A stretch of DNA of 64,000 nt, taken from contig NZ_RQXW01000006.1 of assembly GCF_003957515.1 (NCBI RefSeq), positions 184,700 to 248,699 of the forward strand, read 5' to 3'. This DNA comes from Amphritea opalescens. GTDB taxonomy: Bacteria; Pseudomonadota; Gammaproteobacteria; Pseudomonadales; Balneatricaceae. Shown here one piece after another: positions 57,160 to 64,000 of the stretch. The first letter of the stretch is position 1. Every line of letters begins with the position of its first letter. The notes under the pieces are model-generated. The model saw only the letters and a list, made by a program, of their open reading frames with translations, was not told the origin of the DNA and searched no databases. The position numbers and the translations under genes are program-made.

Positions 57160-58223
57160 ATAGCGCCCTACTGAGTCCCGCTACGATCGACACTTATGCG
57201 GAGCACAGCGTTAACAATCGCTATGTCATCGAAAATCTTTTGGAAAGTTTACACCATGAGGATTTTGAAACCTTAGCTGACGATATCAAGCATTCACTGG
57301 AATCCCACCGTGACTGGATGATGCGTATCATGACAGCGCTGGTTACTCGACAACCCCTGAATGAAGATCAATTTATTGCCTGCGATGCACACCTTCATTG
57401 CCACTTTGGCCGCTGGTTAAGCCGTATTTTTGAGGATGAGCTGTTTAAGCAGGGCTCTTTTCTAAAAATTGAGGCTTATCACACGCAGTTACATGATGCA
57501 GCGCGCACGGTTATCCAACAGTTGAATCGACAACAGGAGGTCAATACCGACGACCTCAATTACTTTATCCGAATACAGAAAGAACTGTTCGATATGGTGA
57601 TGGTGCTGTTTGAATTTTCGGTACAGAATAAACAACAATTTGACCCAACCACGCGTCTGATAAACCGCCGCTCTGTCGGTGCGATTCTGGCCAGCGAGTA
57701 TCATAAAAGACAACAGCTAGATGATTACGTCTGTTGTATTGCCATGGCCGATATCGATCATTTTAAAAATGTTAATGATCTCTGGGGACACGATGTCGGT
57801 GACCTGCTTTTAGCGCACACCGCACAGCTGTTTAACGATAGCATTCGACGCCATGACACTGTATCCCGCTATGGCGGAGAGGAGTTTCTGTTTATCTTTC
57901 CCGATATGACGTTAGAACAGGCAGGCCCCGTTGTTGATCGTATCCGCCAAAAACTGGCAGACACCCCTGTCAGCCATCAGGGTAACTCCCTTCAGGTGAC
58001 CGCGTCTTTCGGGGTCACCCAACTCAGCCGACACACCGATATAAAAAGCTCAATCAAACGGGCCGATATCGCCCTATACGCCGCGAAAGATAATGGTCGC
58101 AATATCACTATGTCCATCGATAGTAAGGCCATCATGGGACAGAACTCCTATCAAGACTTCAATAATGACACCACTGAGATCATGCGCCAGCAGTGTCATC
58201 GAGTGATCTTAGAGAAGGATTGA
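57156..58223 (+). CDS. dgcZ: Zinc-sensing (CZB) GGEEF diguanylate cyclase
   Basis: The 355-residue soluble cyclase has an N-terminal chemoreceptor zinc-binding (CZB) domain (about 35-130). Its ligand pattern is visible: His in SHRDWM near 50, Cys in HCHFGRWL near 85, and two His in YHTQLHDAAR near 107-112. The GGEEF domain (about 165-325) has RYGGEEF near 242 with RxxD before it. It has the architecture of E. coli DgcZ, which zinc inhibits. The start is TTG at 57156 with a strong GGGAGGGG site and a four-base overlap with pbpG, so synthesis is coupled to the cell-wall endopeptidase. A 45-residue tail follows the GGEEF domain. Confidence 0.93.
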   Translation: MNSALLSPATIDTYAEHSVNNRYVIENLLESLHHEDFETLADDIKHSLESHRDWMMRIMTALVTRQPLNEDQFIACDAHLHCHFGRWLSRIFEDELFKQGSFLKIEAYHTQLHDAARTVIQQLNRQQEVNTDDLNYFIRIQKELFDMVMVLFEFSVQNKQQFDPTTRLINRRSVGAILASEYHKRQQLDDYVCCIAMADIDHFKNVNDLWGHDVGDLLLAHTAQLFNDSIRRHDTVSRYGGEEFLFIFPDMTLEQAGPVVDRIRQKLADTPVSHQGNSLQVTASFGVTQLSRHTDIKSSIKRADIALYAAKDNGRNITMSIDSKAIMGQNSYQDFNNDTTEIMRQQCHRVILEKD

Positions 58224-58252
58224 GCCTTTGGTCTGGCTCTAGGTCATCCCTA

Positions 58253-58945
58253 TCAGCTTAGCGCTAATTGTACGGCCGCCGCTGAATGAATGGCGGTGGT
58301 ATCATATAACGGCACCGAGGTATCGCTTTGCTCGACTAAGAGTGCAATCTCGGTGCATCCCAAGATAACCGCCTCCGCTCCCTGTGCTGCAAGATCCGCA
58401 ATGATACTCAGATAGGCTTGTCGGGAAGCGTCCCGAATCTGCCCCTGACAGAGCTCATCATAAATAATCTGATGCACCACTTGCCGCTGTGCCTCATTCG
58501 GCACTAACACCTCGATCCCATGACTATCGGTTAGCCGACCTCGGTAGAAATCCTGCTCCATGGTAAAGCGCGTACCCAACAACCCCACCTTGGTAATCCC
58601 ATCGGTTGTTAGTTGCTCCGCCGTGGCATCGGCAATATGTAACAATGGAATCGATACCGCCGCTTCGATCTGCGGGGCAACTTTATGCATGGTATTGGTA
58701 CCGATCAGAAAAAAATCCGCCCCCGCTGCTTCAACCGCTTGCGCCGCTTGAGCCAGAATCACTCCCGTTTGTTGCCAATTGCCTTGATGTTGCAAGGCCT
58801 CTATCTCTGCAAAATCAACACTCAACAACACCAGTTTAGCGGAATGCAGCCCACCTAATTGTGCTTTAACCCCTTGATTGATCGCCGTGTAATAACTCGT
58901 GGTGGATTCCCAACTCATGCCACCCAGTAAACCGATCGTTTTCAT
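58253..58945 (-). CDS. ygeA: Aspartate/glutamate racemase family, YgeA-like
   Basis: This 230-residue PLP-independent amino-acid racemase has the same length as E. coli YgeA and shares long identical blocks (MKTIGLLGGMSWEST, NTMHKVA, LLGTRFTMEQDFYRGRLT). The catalytic pair appears as Thr in GTNTMHK near 83 and Cys in ILGCTEIALL near 196, as in broad-specificity YgeA rather than Cys/Cys Asp racemases. Its job is probably making non-canonical D-amino acids. It is convergent with the CZB cyclase gene. Confidence 0.94.
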   Translation of the reverse strand: MKTIGLLGGMSWESTTSYYTAINQGVKAQLGGLHSAKLVLLSVDFAEIEALQHQGNWQQTGVILAQAAQAVEAAGADFFLIGTNTMHKVAPQIEAAVSIPLLHIADATAEQLTTDGITKVGLLGTRFTMEQDFYRGRLTDSHGIEVLVPNEAQRQVVHQIIYDELCQGQIRDASRQAYLSIIADLAAQGAEAVILGCTEIALLVEQSDTSVPLYDTTAIHSAAAVQLALS

Positions 58946-59064
58946 ATTCTCTTCCCTCTATCTGACTGACCTAGCCTATAGAAACATCGCACCCCTTCGC
59001 CAGATACAGATTTTCCACGCTCAGCCAGTACAGTTTATCGCTATCTTGATCTACGCTTAAGAGA

Positions 59065-59928
59065 TCGGCGTCATCCATGAACGTCATCATTCATGTCGAA
59101 CAAGCTCTGCAGGAGATGATCATGACCATAAAAGCTATGTCTGAAATTTTCTACCGCCCCCATCTGGCCATGAAACACTTACGGGATGAAAACCTCAAAG
59201 GTACCGCAGAGGTACTGGTGCTGTTGTCGCTCATGGCACTGATCCCCGCGGCCTCACTGTTCATTGGGACAACCCAAATGGGCTGGAGCCTATTCCCCGG
59301 TGGTGAGTTAGTAAAGTTAAGCGCCATTAGCGCCTTAAACTCGGCCATCGCTTTCTATTTAGCAACCTGTTTTGCTCTAGGCGCCATGGGCTTCAGTATT
59401 CACTGGATGGAAAAAACCTACGGCGGCCATGCATCATTAGAACGCTGTATGAACCTAACACTCTATACCGCCGCACCACTCTTGCTATCTGGTTTTGCGG
59501 GTTTATATCCGATGCTCTGGTTCTGTGTTGCCGTCGGCATGTTAGCGCTCGCGTACAGCACCTACCTGCTATTTACAGGGGTACCCATCATTATGAAAAT
59601 ACCGGAAGCACGGGGATTTATGTTCTGTATCTCGATTCTAACGGTAGGCTTAATCATTCTCGTAGGGCTAAGAGCCGCCACCGTGTTTCTGTGGAGCACC
59701 ATGACACCACTGGCCTACATAGGCTGATACGGTGTGATTGATTGCCCCAAGATTTGACTGCCATAACTTAGAGTGGGTTTTCACCTTCACTCGGGCTAAT
59801 AAGCGTTATGAGAAACGCACATGGTTCAGAGCACATAGAAAAACAACCCACGCTAAGCTAAATGGACCCAAAAGCCTCAGGCTTCTTGTGTCTATTTTTA
59901 GCGCCTATTAAAAAGGGGAGGATTACCC
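59065..59928 (+). repeat. Direct repeat copy 1 (Yip1-family gene unit)
   Basis: This 864-base segment recurs at 62714-63578. It starts with the shared TCGGCGTCATCCATGAA 12 bases before the ATG and ends in GGGGAGGATTACCC after the terminator. By eye about 19 of 651 coding bases differ, three of them changing an amino acid (Lys/Arg, Thr/Ile, Ala/Ser). Confidence 0.9.
59122..59727 (+). CDS. Yip1-family membrane protein, copy 1
   Basis: This 201-residue inner-membrane protein of the bacterial Yip1 family has five hydrophobic segments (about 30-50, 65-90, 120-140, 145-165, 180-200). The start at ATG 59122 (MTIKAMSEIFYRPH) is preferred because AGGAGATG lies just upstream. An ATG at 59077 would add 15 residues and is the alternative. 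Function is unknown. A copy 98-99% identical in protein lies at 62771-63376. The terminator hairpin after this copy is degenerate, with its right arm changed at several bases. Confidence 0.85.
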   Translation: MTIKAMSEIFYRPHLAMKHLRDENLKGTAEVLVLLSLMALIPAASLFIGTTQMGWSLFPGGELVKLSAISALNSAIAFYLATCFALGAMGFSIHWMEKTYGGHASLERCMNLTLYTAAPLLLSGFAGLYPMLWFCVAVGMLALAYSTYLLFTGVPIIMKIPEARGFMFCISILTVGLIILVGLRAATVFLWSTMTPLAYIG

Positions 59929-60010
59929 CCAACGTTTGTCTGTATGGTGCTGGTGATTGATAAATATACTATCTAAACGGAGTGTTAAACATCCTTTATA
60001 GTGGTTGAGC

Positions 60011-61099
60011 TCATTTACTATCATCTAATGGTGGAACATCATTTATGCTGACGCCTTTGTTTTCGGCTATGTCTTTTGCCCATTTGTGATCAGACGCATT
60101 AGAATCTAACCCCGCTTGGTCGGCCCCTGCTGTAGGCGAAAACGTTAATTCAGTTAGCAAAGCAAAATGATCAGAACCGATTGGCGGTAAACGCTTGATG
60201 GAGTTTAAGGTAAAGTGCTGGCTATGAAATAGATGATCTAAAGGCCAGCGCAGAAAAGGAAAGTCCGCATGAAACGTGTTCAGCATACCGCGACCGACTC
60301 GCGGATCTAACAGGCCGCTGATTTTACGAAAGAGGCGCGTTGTCGCAGACCACGCCACGTCATTAAGGTCACCTGTTACGATGACGGGTTGATTACTGTT
60401 GGCAACACTTTTAGCCACAATGATTAGTTCGGCATCCCGCTCAGCTGACTCGGGATTTTCGGTGGGGCTAGGAGGGGCTGGGTGCATAAAATGCATGCGG
60501 ACTCTATCACCTGAGCCTAAGGTTAATGTGGTATGTATGGACGGAACATCTTTCTCGACCAAGTAAGCTATTTCTTGGTTACTTAAAGGCAACTTTGAAA
60601 ACACATGCATGCCGTAAAGGTTATCTAATGGGCATTTTATGCTATGTGGCATATCGCCTTCTACTACTTTGAGTTGATCTTCCCACCACTGATCAGACTC
60701 AAGTGTGACAAGAACGTCGGGCTCATGTGTCCGTACTAACTGAATTAGCTTGTCAGCGTTTCTATTCGGGGTTAGAACATTTGCCGTTATAATACTAATT
60801 CGCTTATCAGGGCTGCTTTTATTTGCCGCTTTCACCTCCTGACGCCATAAGCGTGTATAAGGTAATATCCACCATAACTGCCAAACTAAACAAAGTGTTG
60901 TTATCGAGATTAATAGCCAAGTTAATGGGGACTGTGTATTAAGGAAAATAACATGGGCCATCAGTAAGGCGGTTATGAAAATAGTAAATTGTAGGCGAGG
61001 AAAATCCATTCCTCTGATAATCCAGTGGGGGTGACGCGAAAAAGGAAGTAGCGTCACTATACAGGCTAAGGTTGTAAAAAAAGTGAGTATGGCTGTCAT
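60011..61099 (-). CDS. Membrane-anchored endonuclease/exonuclease/phosphatase family protein
   Basis: The 362-residue protein has three N-terminal membrane helices (about 3-85) and a C-terminal EEP domain (about 98-330). Catalytic motifs: ITANVLTPNRN, Glu in VLVTLESDQWW, MHFMHPAPP, GDLNDVAWS near 245, and PLDHLF with GSDHFALLTEL near 310. Such proteins are magnesium-dependent phosphodiesterases acting on lipids, sugars or nucleic acids; the substrate is unknown. It lies 37 bases after a DUF2254 gene in the segment between the two Yip1 copies. Base composition seems slightly lower in GC than the flanks. Confidence 0.88.
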   Translation of the reverse strand: MTAILTFFTTLACIVTLLPFSRHPHWIIRGMDFPRLQFTIFITALLMAHVIFLNTQSPLTWLLISITTLCLVWQLWWILPYTRLWRQEVKAANKSSPDKRISIITANVLTPNRNADKLIQLVRTHEPDVLVTLESDQWWEDQLKVVEGDMPHSIKCPLDNLYGMHVFSKLPLSNQEIAYLVEKDVPSIHTTLTLGSGDRVRMHFMHPAPPSPTENPESAERDAELIIVAKSVANSNQPVIVTGDLNDVAWSATTRLFRKISGLLDPRVGRGMLNTFHADFPFLRWPLDHLFHSQHFTLNSIKRLPPIGSDHFALLTELTFSPTAGADQAGLDSNASDHKWAKDIAENKGVSINDVPPLDDSK

Positions 61100-61136
61100 C
61101 TTTTAGGCCTGCATTGTCTCAATCTATAGCTGACTG

Positions 61137-62408
61137 TCATATTGATTTATCTTCGCGTGCGGCCTTTTTAATAGCGATTAAATCCTCTTCTATATCAAGT
61201 ACATTACATGCCCGTTTCAGGGCTAAACGTCGGTGATATTGGGCCGCTTTTTTTATTTCCTTATTACTAAGGGACTCAAGAGAGGCCAGCGCTTTTTGTA
61301 AACGAATACATACCTCTATCATACCCGCACCATCGCGTGCTATGGCCGTAAAAGCATCATCGAACATATCCTGCAAGGCAATCTCTGGAACGGCTACACG
61401 GTCATATCTAGGTTTGCTTTCTGTTTGCTCGGGTTGATCAATGAGCGAAATTAAACGTACTAGCGACCCTATTACCTTTATCGCTGTTCCTGGATCGTTG
61501 ACGGCAGGCGATAAAGCACGTGCGGCAATTTCCGATAATGTGACTAAGCCAAACCGAGGATCATCTTCAAACGTACGGTCGTTGCCAACATGGAATGATT
61601 TAATAAGGCCTGCGCAATCTGCGTTGGACAATGCAGATGATGACATATGCACAGATGCTAAAGGTTTATCCGCTGTAGTCAGCGCTCCGGGTAATGCGGA
61701 TACTACAACGTGCGCATCAACGCTTTTGGCCCAATCCTGAAGGGCAGCCATATCAATATGCTGCACATAACCAATCCTTGGTGAAAAAACATCTACTCCC
61801 TTACTGGTAATGTTTGATACTGATATGCCACCCAGCCTAGGTTTATCTCGTCTTCTAATAAAAGCGCTTTCCGTTGCCTTTTCAACTTTTTCAATAGTCG
61901 ATCCCACCCGCCCCAACCGGGCGATATTATCAACCCAGCGCACAAACGTTAGAATCACTACTGCGAACACAATGGCGGTAAGCACAAAAAGGATGAATAA
62001 GCCGGCCTCGTTATAGAATGAATTTTTTACCGCTGTTAGAGCAACCACGCTAAAAATAAATGCCCCAACAAAGGTTGAAAGTGCATTCTGAGATACGTCA
62101 TCCGCAACCACTAAAGAAAAAGCGCGAGGGGTGGCGGAACTGCTGGCGGCGGCGTATGCCGATACCATCGAACCCACCGAAAAGGTGGCGATGACCAACA
62201 TGCTGGATGCGAGCAGTGAAAGTAAAGTTTCAACCGAATCTTGGGCAATAGAAGGCATTTGATTGGCCACAGCAGAGCCATCTATAAATTTCGCTGCAAA
62301 GACCGCTGCAATGGATAAAAAGCAGACCGCCAATGGGCGCACCCAAAGCTTTTCACTAAAACGATTGAGTAGAAACCGGAGACGGTCTAATGAAATTACA
62401 GAATTCAT
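61137..62408 (-). CDS. DUF2254 family membrane protein
   Basis: This 423-residue inner-membrane protein has four helices (about 22-42, 62-90, 108-128, 135-157). A large cytoplasmic part follows with the DUF2254 hallmarks DDVSQNALSTFVGAFIFS, FGLVTLSEIAARALSPAVNDPGTA (read in parts) and YDRVAVPEIALQD. Function is unknown. ATG at 62408 is the start. It appears to be the first gene of a two-gene unit with the EEP protein. No relation to the flanking Yip1 genes is evident. Confidence 0.88.
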   Translation of the reverse strand: MNSVISLDRLRFLLNRFSEKLWVRPLAVCFLSIAAVFAAKFIDGSAVANQMPSIAQDSVETLLSLLASSMLVIATFSVGSMVSAYAAASSSATPRAFSLVVADDVSQNALSTFVGAFIFSVVALTAVKNSFYNEAGLFILFVLTAIVFAVVILTFVRWVDNIARLGRVGSTIEKVEKATESAFIRRRDKPRLGGISVSNITSKGVDVFSPRIGYVQHIDMAALQDWAKSVDAHVVVSALPGALTTADKPLASVHMSSSALSNADCAGLIKSFHVGNDRTFEDDPRFGLVTLSEIAARALSPAVNDPGTAIKVIGSLVRLISLIDQPEQTESKPRYDRVAVPEIALQDMFDDAFTAIARDGAGMIEVCIRLQKALASLESLSNKEIKKAAQYHRRLALKRACNVLDIEEDLIAIKKAAREDKSI

Positions 62409-62770
62409 ATCTTGTCCTATGTTCTACTCATCAAATAATAACAGTACGATTGATCCTATTAGTATACGCTACCATGAAAAACGCTCGACTTTTATTCTTA
62501 GATCTACAGAACAAAAGGCCGAAAACAGCTGGCTCTTGATCGCGTTTAAACGATCAAAGTCTCTGATTTGCATACATAGCCGTGCGGCACGTTCCCAGCA
62601 GTCGTTTACATCACGATGCCACGTTTCATCGTCAATCGGTTGGAAAACATAAGAATCTATTGCCGCCTTCGCATGTTCTGGTTTTTTTTGGTTTTCTCAA
62701 TAACCATAGCAGGTCGGCGTCATCCATGAATGTCATCATTCATGTCGAACAAGCTCTGCAGGAGATGATC
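62409..62770. other. Junction region between DUF2254 gene and Yip1 copy 2
   Basis: This region includes a leftward open stretch at 62469-62696 that looks like a gene remnant, an eight-T run near 62682-62689, and the left end of repeat copy 2 at 62714. It does not resemble the region upstream of copy 1. Confidence 0.55.
62469..62696 (-). pseudogene. Possible gene remnant at the duplication junction
   Basis: Leftward translation from an in-frame stop at 62697-62699 runs 75 codons to TAG at 62469-62471 without a plausible start. The peptide has a natural composition with aromatic and charged helix patterns (YVFQPIDDETWHRDVNDCWE, then RAARLCMQIRDFDRLNAIKS). It reads like an internal part of a larger soluble protein whose 5' part was lost where repeat copy 2 begins. 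The family is not recognised with confidence. Confidence 0.35.
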
Positions 62771-63376
62771 ATGACCATAAAAGCTATGTCTGAAATTTTC
62801 TATCGCCCCCATCTGGCCATGAAACACTTACGGGATGAAAACCTCAGAGGTACCGCAGAGGTACTGGTGCTGTTGTCGCTAATGGCACTGATCCCCGCAG
62901 CCTCACTGTTCATTGGGACAACCCAGATGGGCTGGAGCCTATTCCCCGGTGGTGAGTTAGTAAAGTTAAGCGCCATTAGCGCCCTAAACTCCGCCATCGC
63001 TTTCTATTTAGCAATCTGTTTTGCTTTAGGCGCCATGGGGTTCAGTATTCACTGGATGGAAAAAACCTACGGCGGCCATGCATCATTAGAACGCTGTATG
63101 AACCTGACCCTCTATACCGCCGCACCACTCTTGCTATCTGGTTTTTCGGGGTTATATCCGATGCTCTGGTTCTGTGTTGCCGTCGGCATGTTAGCCCTCG
63201 CGTACAGCACTTACCTGCTATTTACAGGGGTACCCATCATTATGAAAATACCGGAAGCGCGGGGATTTATGTTCTGTATCTCGATTCTAACGGTAGGCTT
63301 AATCATTCTCGTAGGACTAAGAGCCGCCACCGTGTTTCTGTGGAGCACCATGACACCACTGGCCTACATAGGCTGA
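62771..63376 (+). CDS. Yip1-family membrane protein, copy 2
   Basis: This 201-residue paralogue of the gene at 59122 differs at three positions (Arg for Lys in ENLRG, Ile for Thr in LAICFAL, Ser for Ala in GFSGLYP). Most base differences between the copies are silent, so both have been under selection or the split is recent. The same AGGAGATG ribosome site precedes ATG 62771; ATG 62726 is the longer alternative. Its terminator is intact, unlike that of copy 1. Confidence 0.85.
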   Translation: MTIKAMSEIFYRPHLAMKHLRDENLRGTAEVLVLLSLMALIPAASLFIGTTQMGWSLFPGGELVKLSAISALNSAIAFYLAICFALGAMGFSIHWMEKTYGGHASLERCMNLTLYTAAPLLLSGFSGLYPMLWFCVAVGMLALAYSTYLLFTGVPIIMKIPEARGFMFCISILTVGLIILVGLRAATVFLWSTMTPLAYIG

Positions 63377-63509
63377 TACGGTGTGATTGATTAGCCAGGA
63401 TTTGACCGCCATACGGATTAGAGAGGGTTTTTACTTTCACTCGGGTAAATAAGCGTTATGAGAGACGCACATGGTTCAGAGTGCATAGAAAAACAACCAA
63501 CGCTAAGCT

Positions 63510-63549
63510 AAATGGACCCAAAAGCCTCAGGCCTTTTGGGTCCATTTTT
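63510..63549 (+). terminator. Terminator of Yip1 copy 2
   Basis: A perfect 15-bp stem: AAATGGACCCAAAAG (63510-63524) with CTTTTGGGTCCATTT (63533-63547), followed by T's. The matching site of copy 1 (59860-59897) has a mutated right arm and pairs poorly. Confidence 0.9.
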
Positions 63550-63653
63550 AGCGCCTATTAAAAAGGGGAGGATTACCCACGAAGCCCAATAGATTCTTTT
63601 AGATATGAAAAAGTTGGGCTGCTTATCGTTAGACCAACCTATCTAGCGAATAC

Positions 63654-63680
63654 AAAACACCCCCAAAAGGTGGGGTGTCT
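63654..63680 (-). terminator. Terminator of the LysM gene
   Basis: ACACCCC (63657-63663) pairs with GGGGTGT (63672-63678). On the minus strand the stem is followed by TTTTGTATT, 33 bases past the stop of the leftward LysM frame. Confidence 0.75.
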
Positions 63681-63713
63681 TTTAAAAATCTATAAATAAA
63701 TGCTGAGTTAAAA

Positions 63714-63965
63714 TTATCGAATTCTCAATCTCTGTCCAATACGTATGCTGTTTAGATGCTTAAGCTGATTCAATCTTGCAAGCGTCTTCACACTAATTCC
63801 AGTTCTTGCAGAAATACGTGACAAACTATCACCAGAACGAACAGTATAAAATTGTTGTTTAGTCTTAGTAGGCCGGGGATTCATATAATAAGTGCGACAC
63901 TTTTTGCTAAAGGTGGAGAGGTGGTCAACTGCTGACCGTGGTACGCTTCTTCTCGCCAAAGACAA
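63714..63965 (-). CDS. LysM-domain protein or fragment
   Basis: A frame of 83 codons from TTG 63965 encodes a C-terminal LysM domain of about 44 residues (FYTVRSGDSLSRISARTG, NQLKHLNSIRIGQRLRIR) that would bind peptidoglycan glycan chains. An in-frame stop lies just upstream (63972-63974). There is no signal peptide and no good ribosome site; ATG 63884 would give 56 residues. The domain resembles the LysM repeats at the end of lytic transglycosylase MltD, so this may be the 3' remnant of such a gene left by rearrangement. A standalone small protein is less likely. Confidence 0.55.
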   Translation of the reverse strand: MSLARRSVPRSAVDHLSTFSKKCRTYYMNPRPTKTKQQFYTVRSGDSLSRISARTGISVKTLARLNQLKHLNSIRIGQRLRIR

Positions 63966-64000
63966 AGTGTATCACTATGACATATCAACAGTTGACCGAA

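Larger units (their letters stand above)
62714..63578 (+). repeat. Direct repeat copy 2 (Yip1-family gene unit)
   Basis: Copy 2 of the approximately 865-base repeat lies in the same orientation as copy 1 and 3649-3650 bases downstream. Similarity covers the 12-base leader, the gene and the 3' terminator region, then stops abruptly on both sides. No terminal inverted repeat or target duplication is visible. Confidence 0.9.
63377..63713. other. 3' region of Yip1 copy 2 and convergent terminators
   Basis: This 337-base gap has the intact copy 2 terminator (63510-63549), the end of the duplication (63578), an inverted repeat AGCCCAA/TTGGGCT (63583-63620) and a leftward terminator (63654-63680). 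No gene was seen. Confidence 0.55.

Noticed and set aside
59065..63578. Composite transposon with the Yip1 copies as insertion sequences
   Set aside because: The repeated unit encodes only a membrane protein, no transposase, and has no terminal inverted repeats or target duplication.

Overview
The window looks like chromosomal DNA of a free-living, flagellate-type marine gammaproteobacterium, most likely Oceanospirillaceae-like (Amphritea, Neptunomonas or Marinobacterium type). The support is the gammaproteobacterial flavour of rapA, class II ilvC, modF, ygeA, mtfA, pbpG and yadGH, together with a very high density of cyclic-di-GMP signalling proteins. Genus is inference only. No rRNA, tRNA, CRISPR array, phage or transposase was seen.

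Layout. 1-1702: 3' truncated periplasmic-binding/PAS sensor. 2.1-8.0 kb: RapA flanked by two DEAD-box helicases. 8.1-9.8 kb: an MFS transporter with a long cytoplasmic tail. 10.2-12.8 kb: leuA divergent from an Lrp/AsnC regulator, with repeated TTGCGCAA palindromes between them. 12.8-16.1 kb: a lipoprotein and a dCache-HAMP-GGDEF-EAL protein. 16.5-19.5 kb: ilvC and modF. 19.7-26.3 kb: a 1678-residue CheB-CheR-PAS-GGDEF-EAL fusion, and a membrane diguanylate cyclase split by one in-frame stop. 26.5-29.0 kb: small housekeeping and unknown genes. 29.1-38.1 kb: an acyl-CoA oxidation module (etfB, etfA, DmdC-like acyl-CoA dehydrogenase, ETF-ubiquinone oxidoreductase; divergent AraC regulator; shortened EtfB-like gene and DmdB-like acyl-CoA ligase).

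38.5-46.5 kb: a Cache hybrid histidine kinase with an OmpR-type regulator, a small basic protein, and an ammonium transporter fused to PAS-GGDEF-EAL. 46.5-56 kb: yadGH-type ABC exporter, AEC carrier, AhpD-like protein, mtfA, a small secreted protein, Bcr/CflA-type MFS, a transaminase/omega-amidase pair, and a nucleoside-gate membrane protein. 56-59 kb: pbpG translationally coupled to a CZB-GGEEF cyclase, then a ygeA racemase. 59-63.6 kb: two direct copies (about 865 bp) of a Yip1-family gene flanking a two-gene segment (EEP phosphatase/nuclease and DUF2254 membrane protein). A LysM fragment closes the window.

Three themes stand out. First, c-di-GMP input modules are unusually varied: double Cache, CheB/CheR, ammonium channel, zinc-binding CZB and a membrane sensor. 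All five GGDEF/GGEEF domains keep an RxxD inhibitory site. Second, the intergenic regions carry a recurrent class of 11-16 bp imperfect tandem repeats, many with a CTTAA/TTAA core. Third, the Yip1 duplication looks like the scar of an insertion or amplification. Coordinates and starts were read by eye; domain boundaries are approximate.
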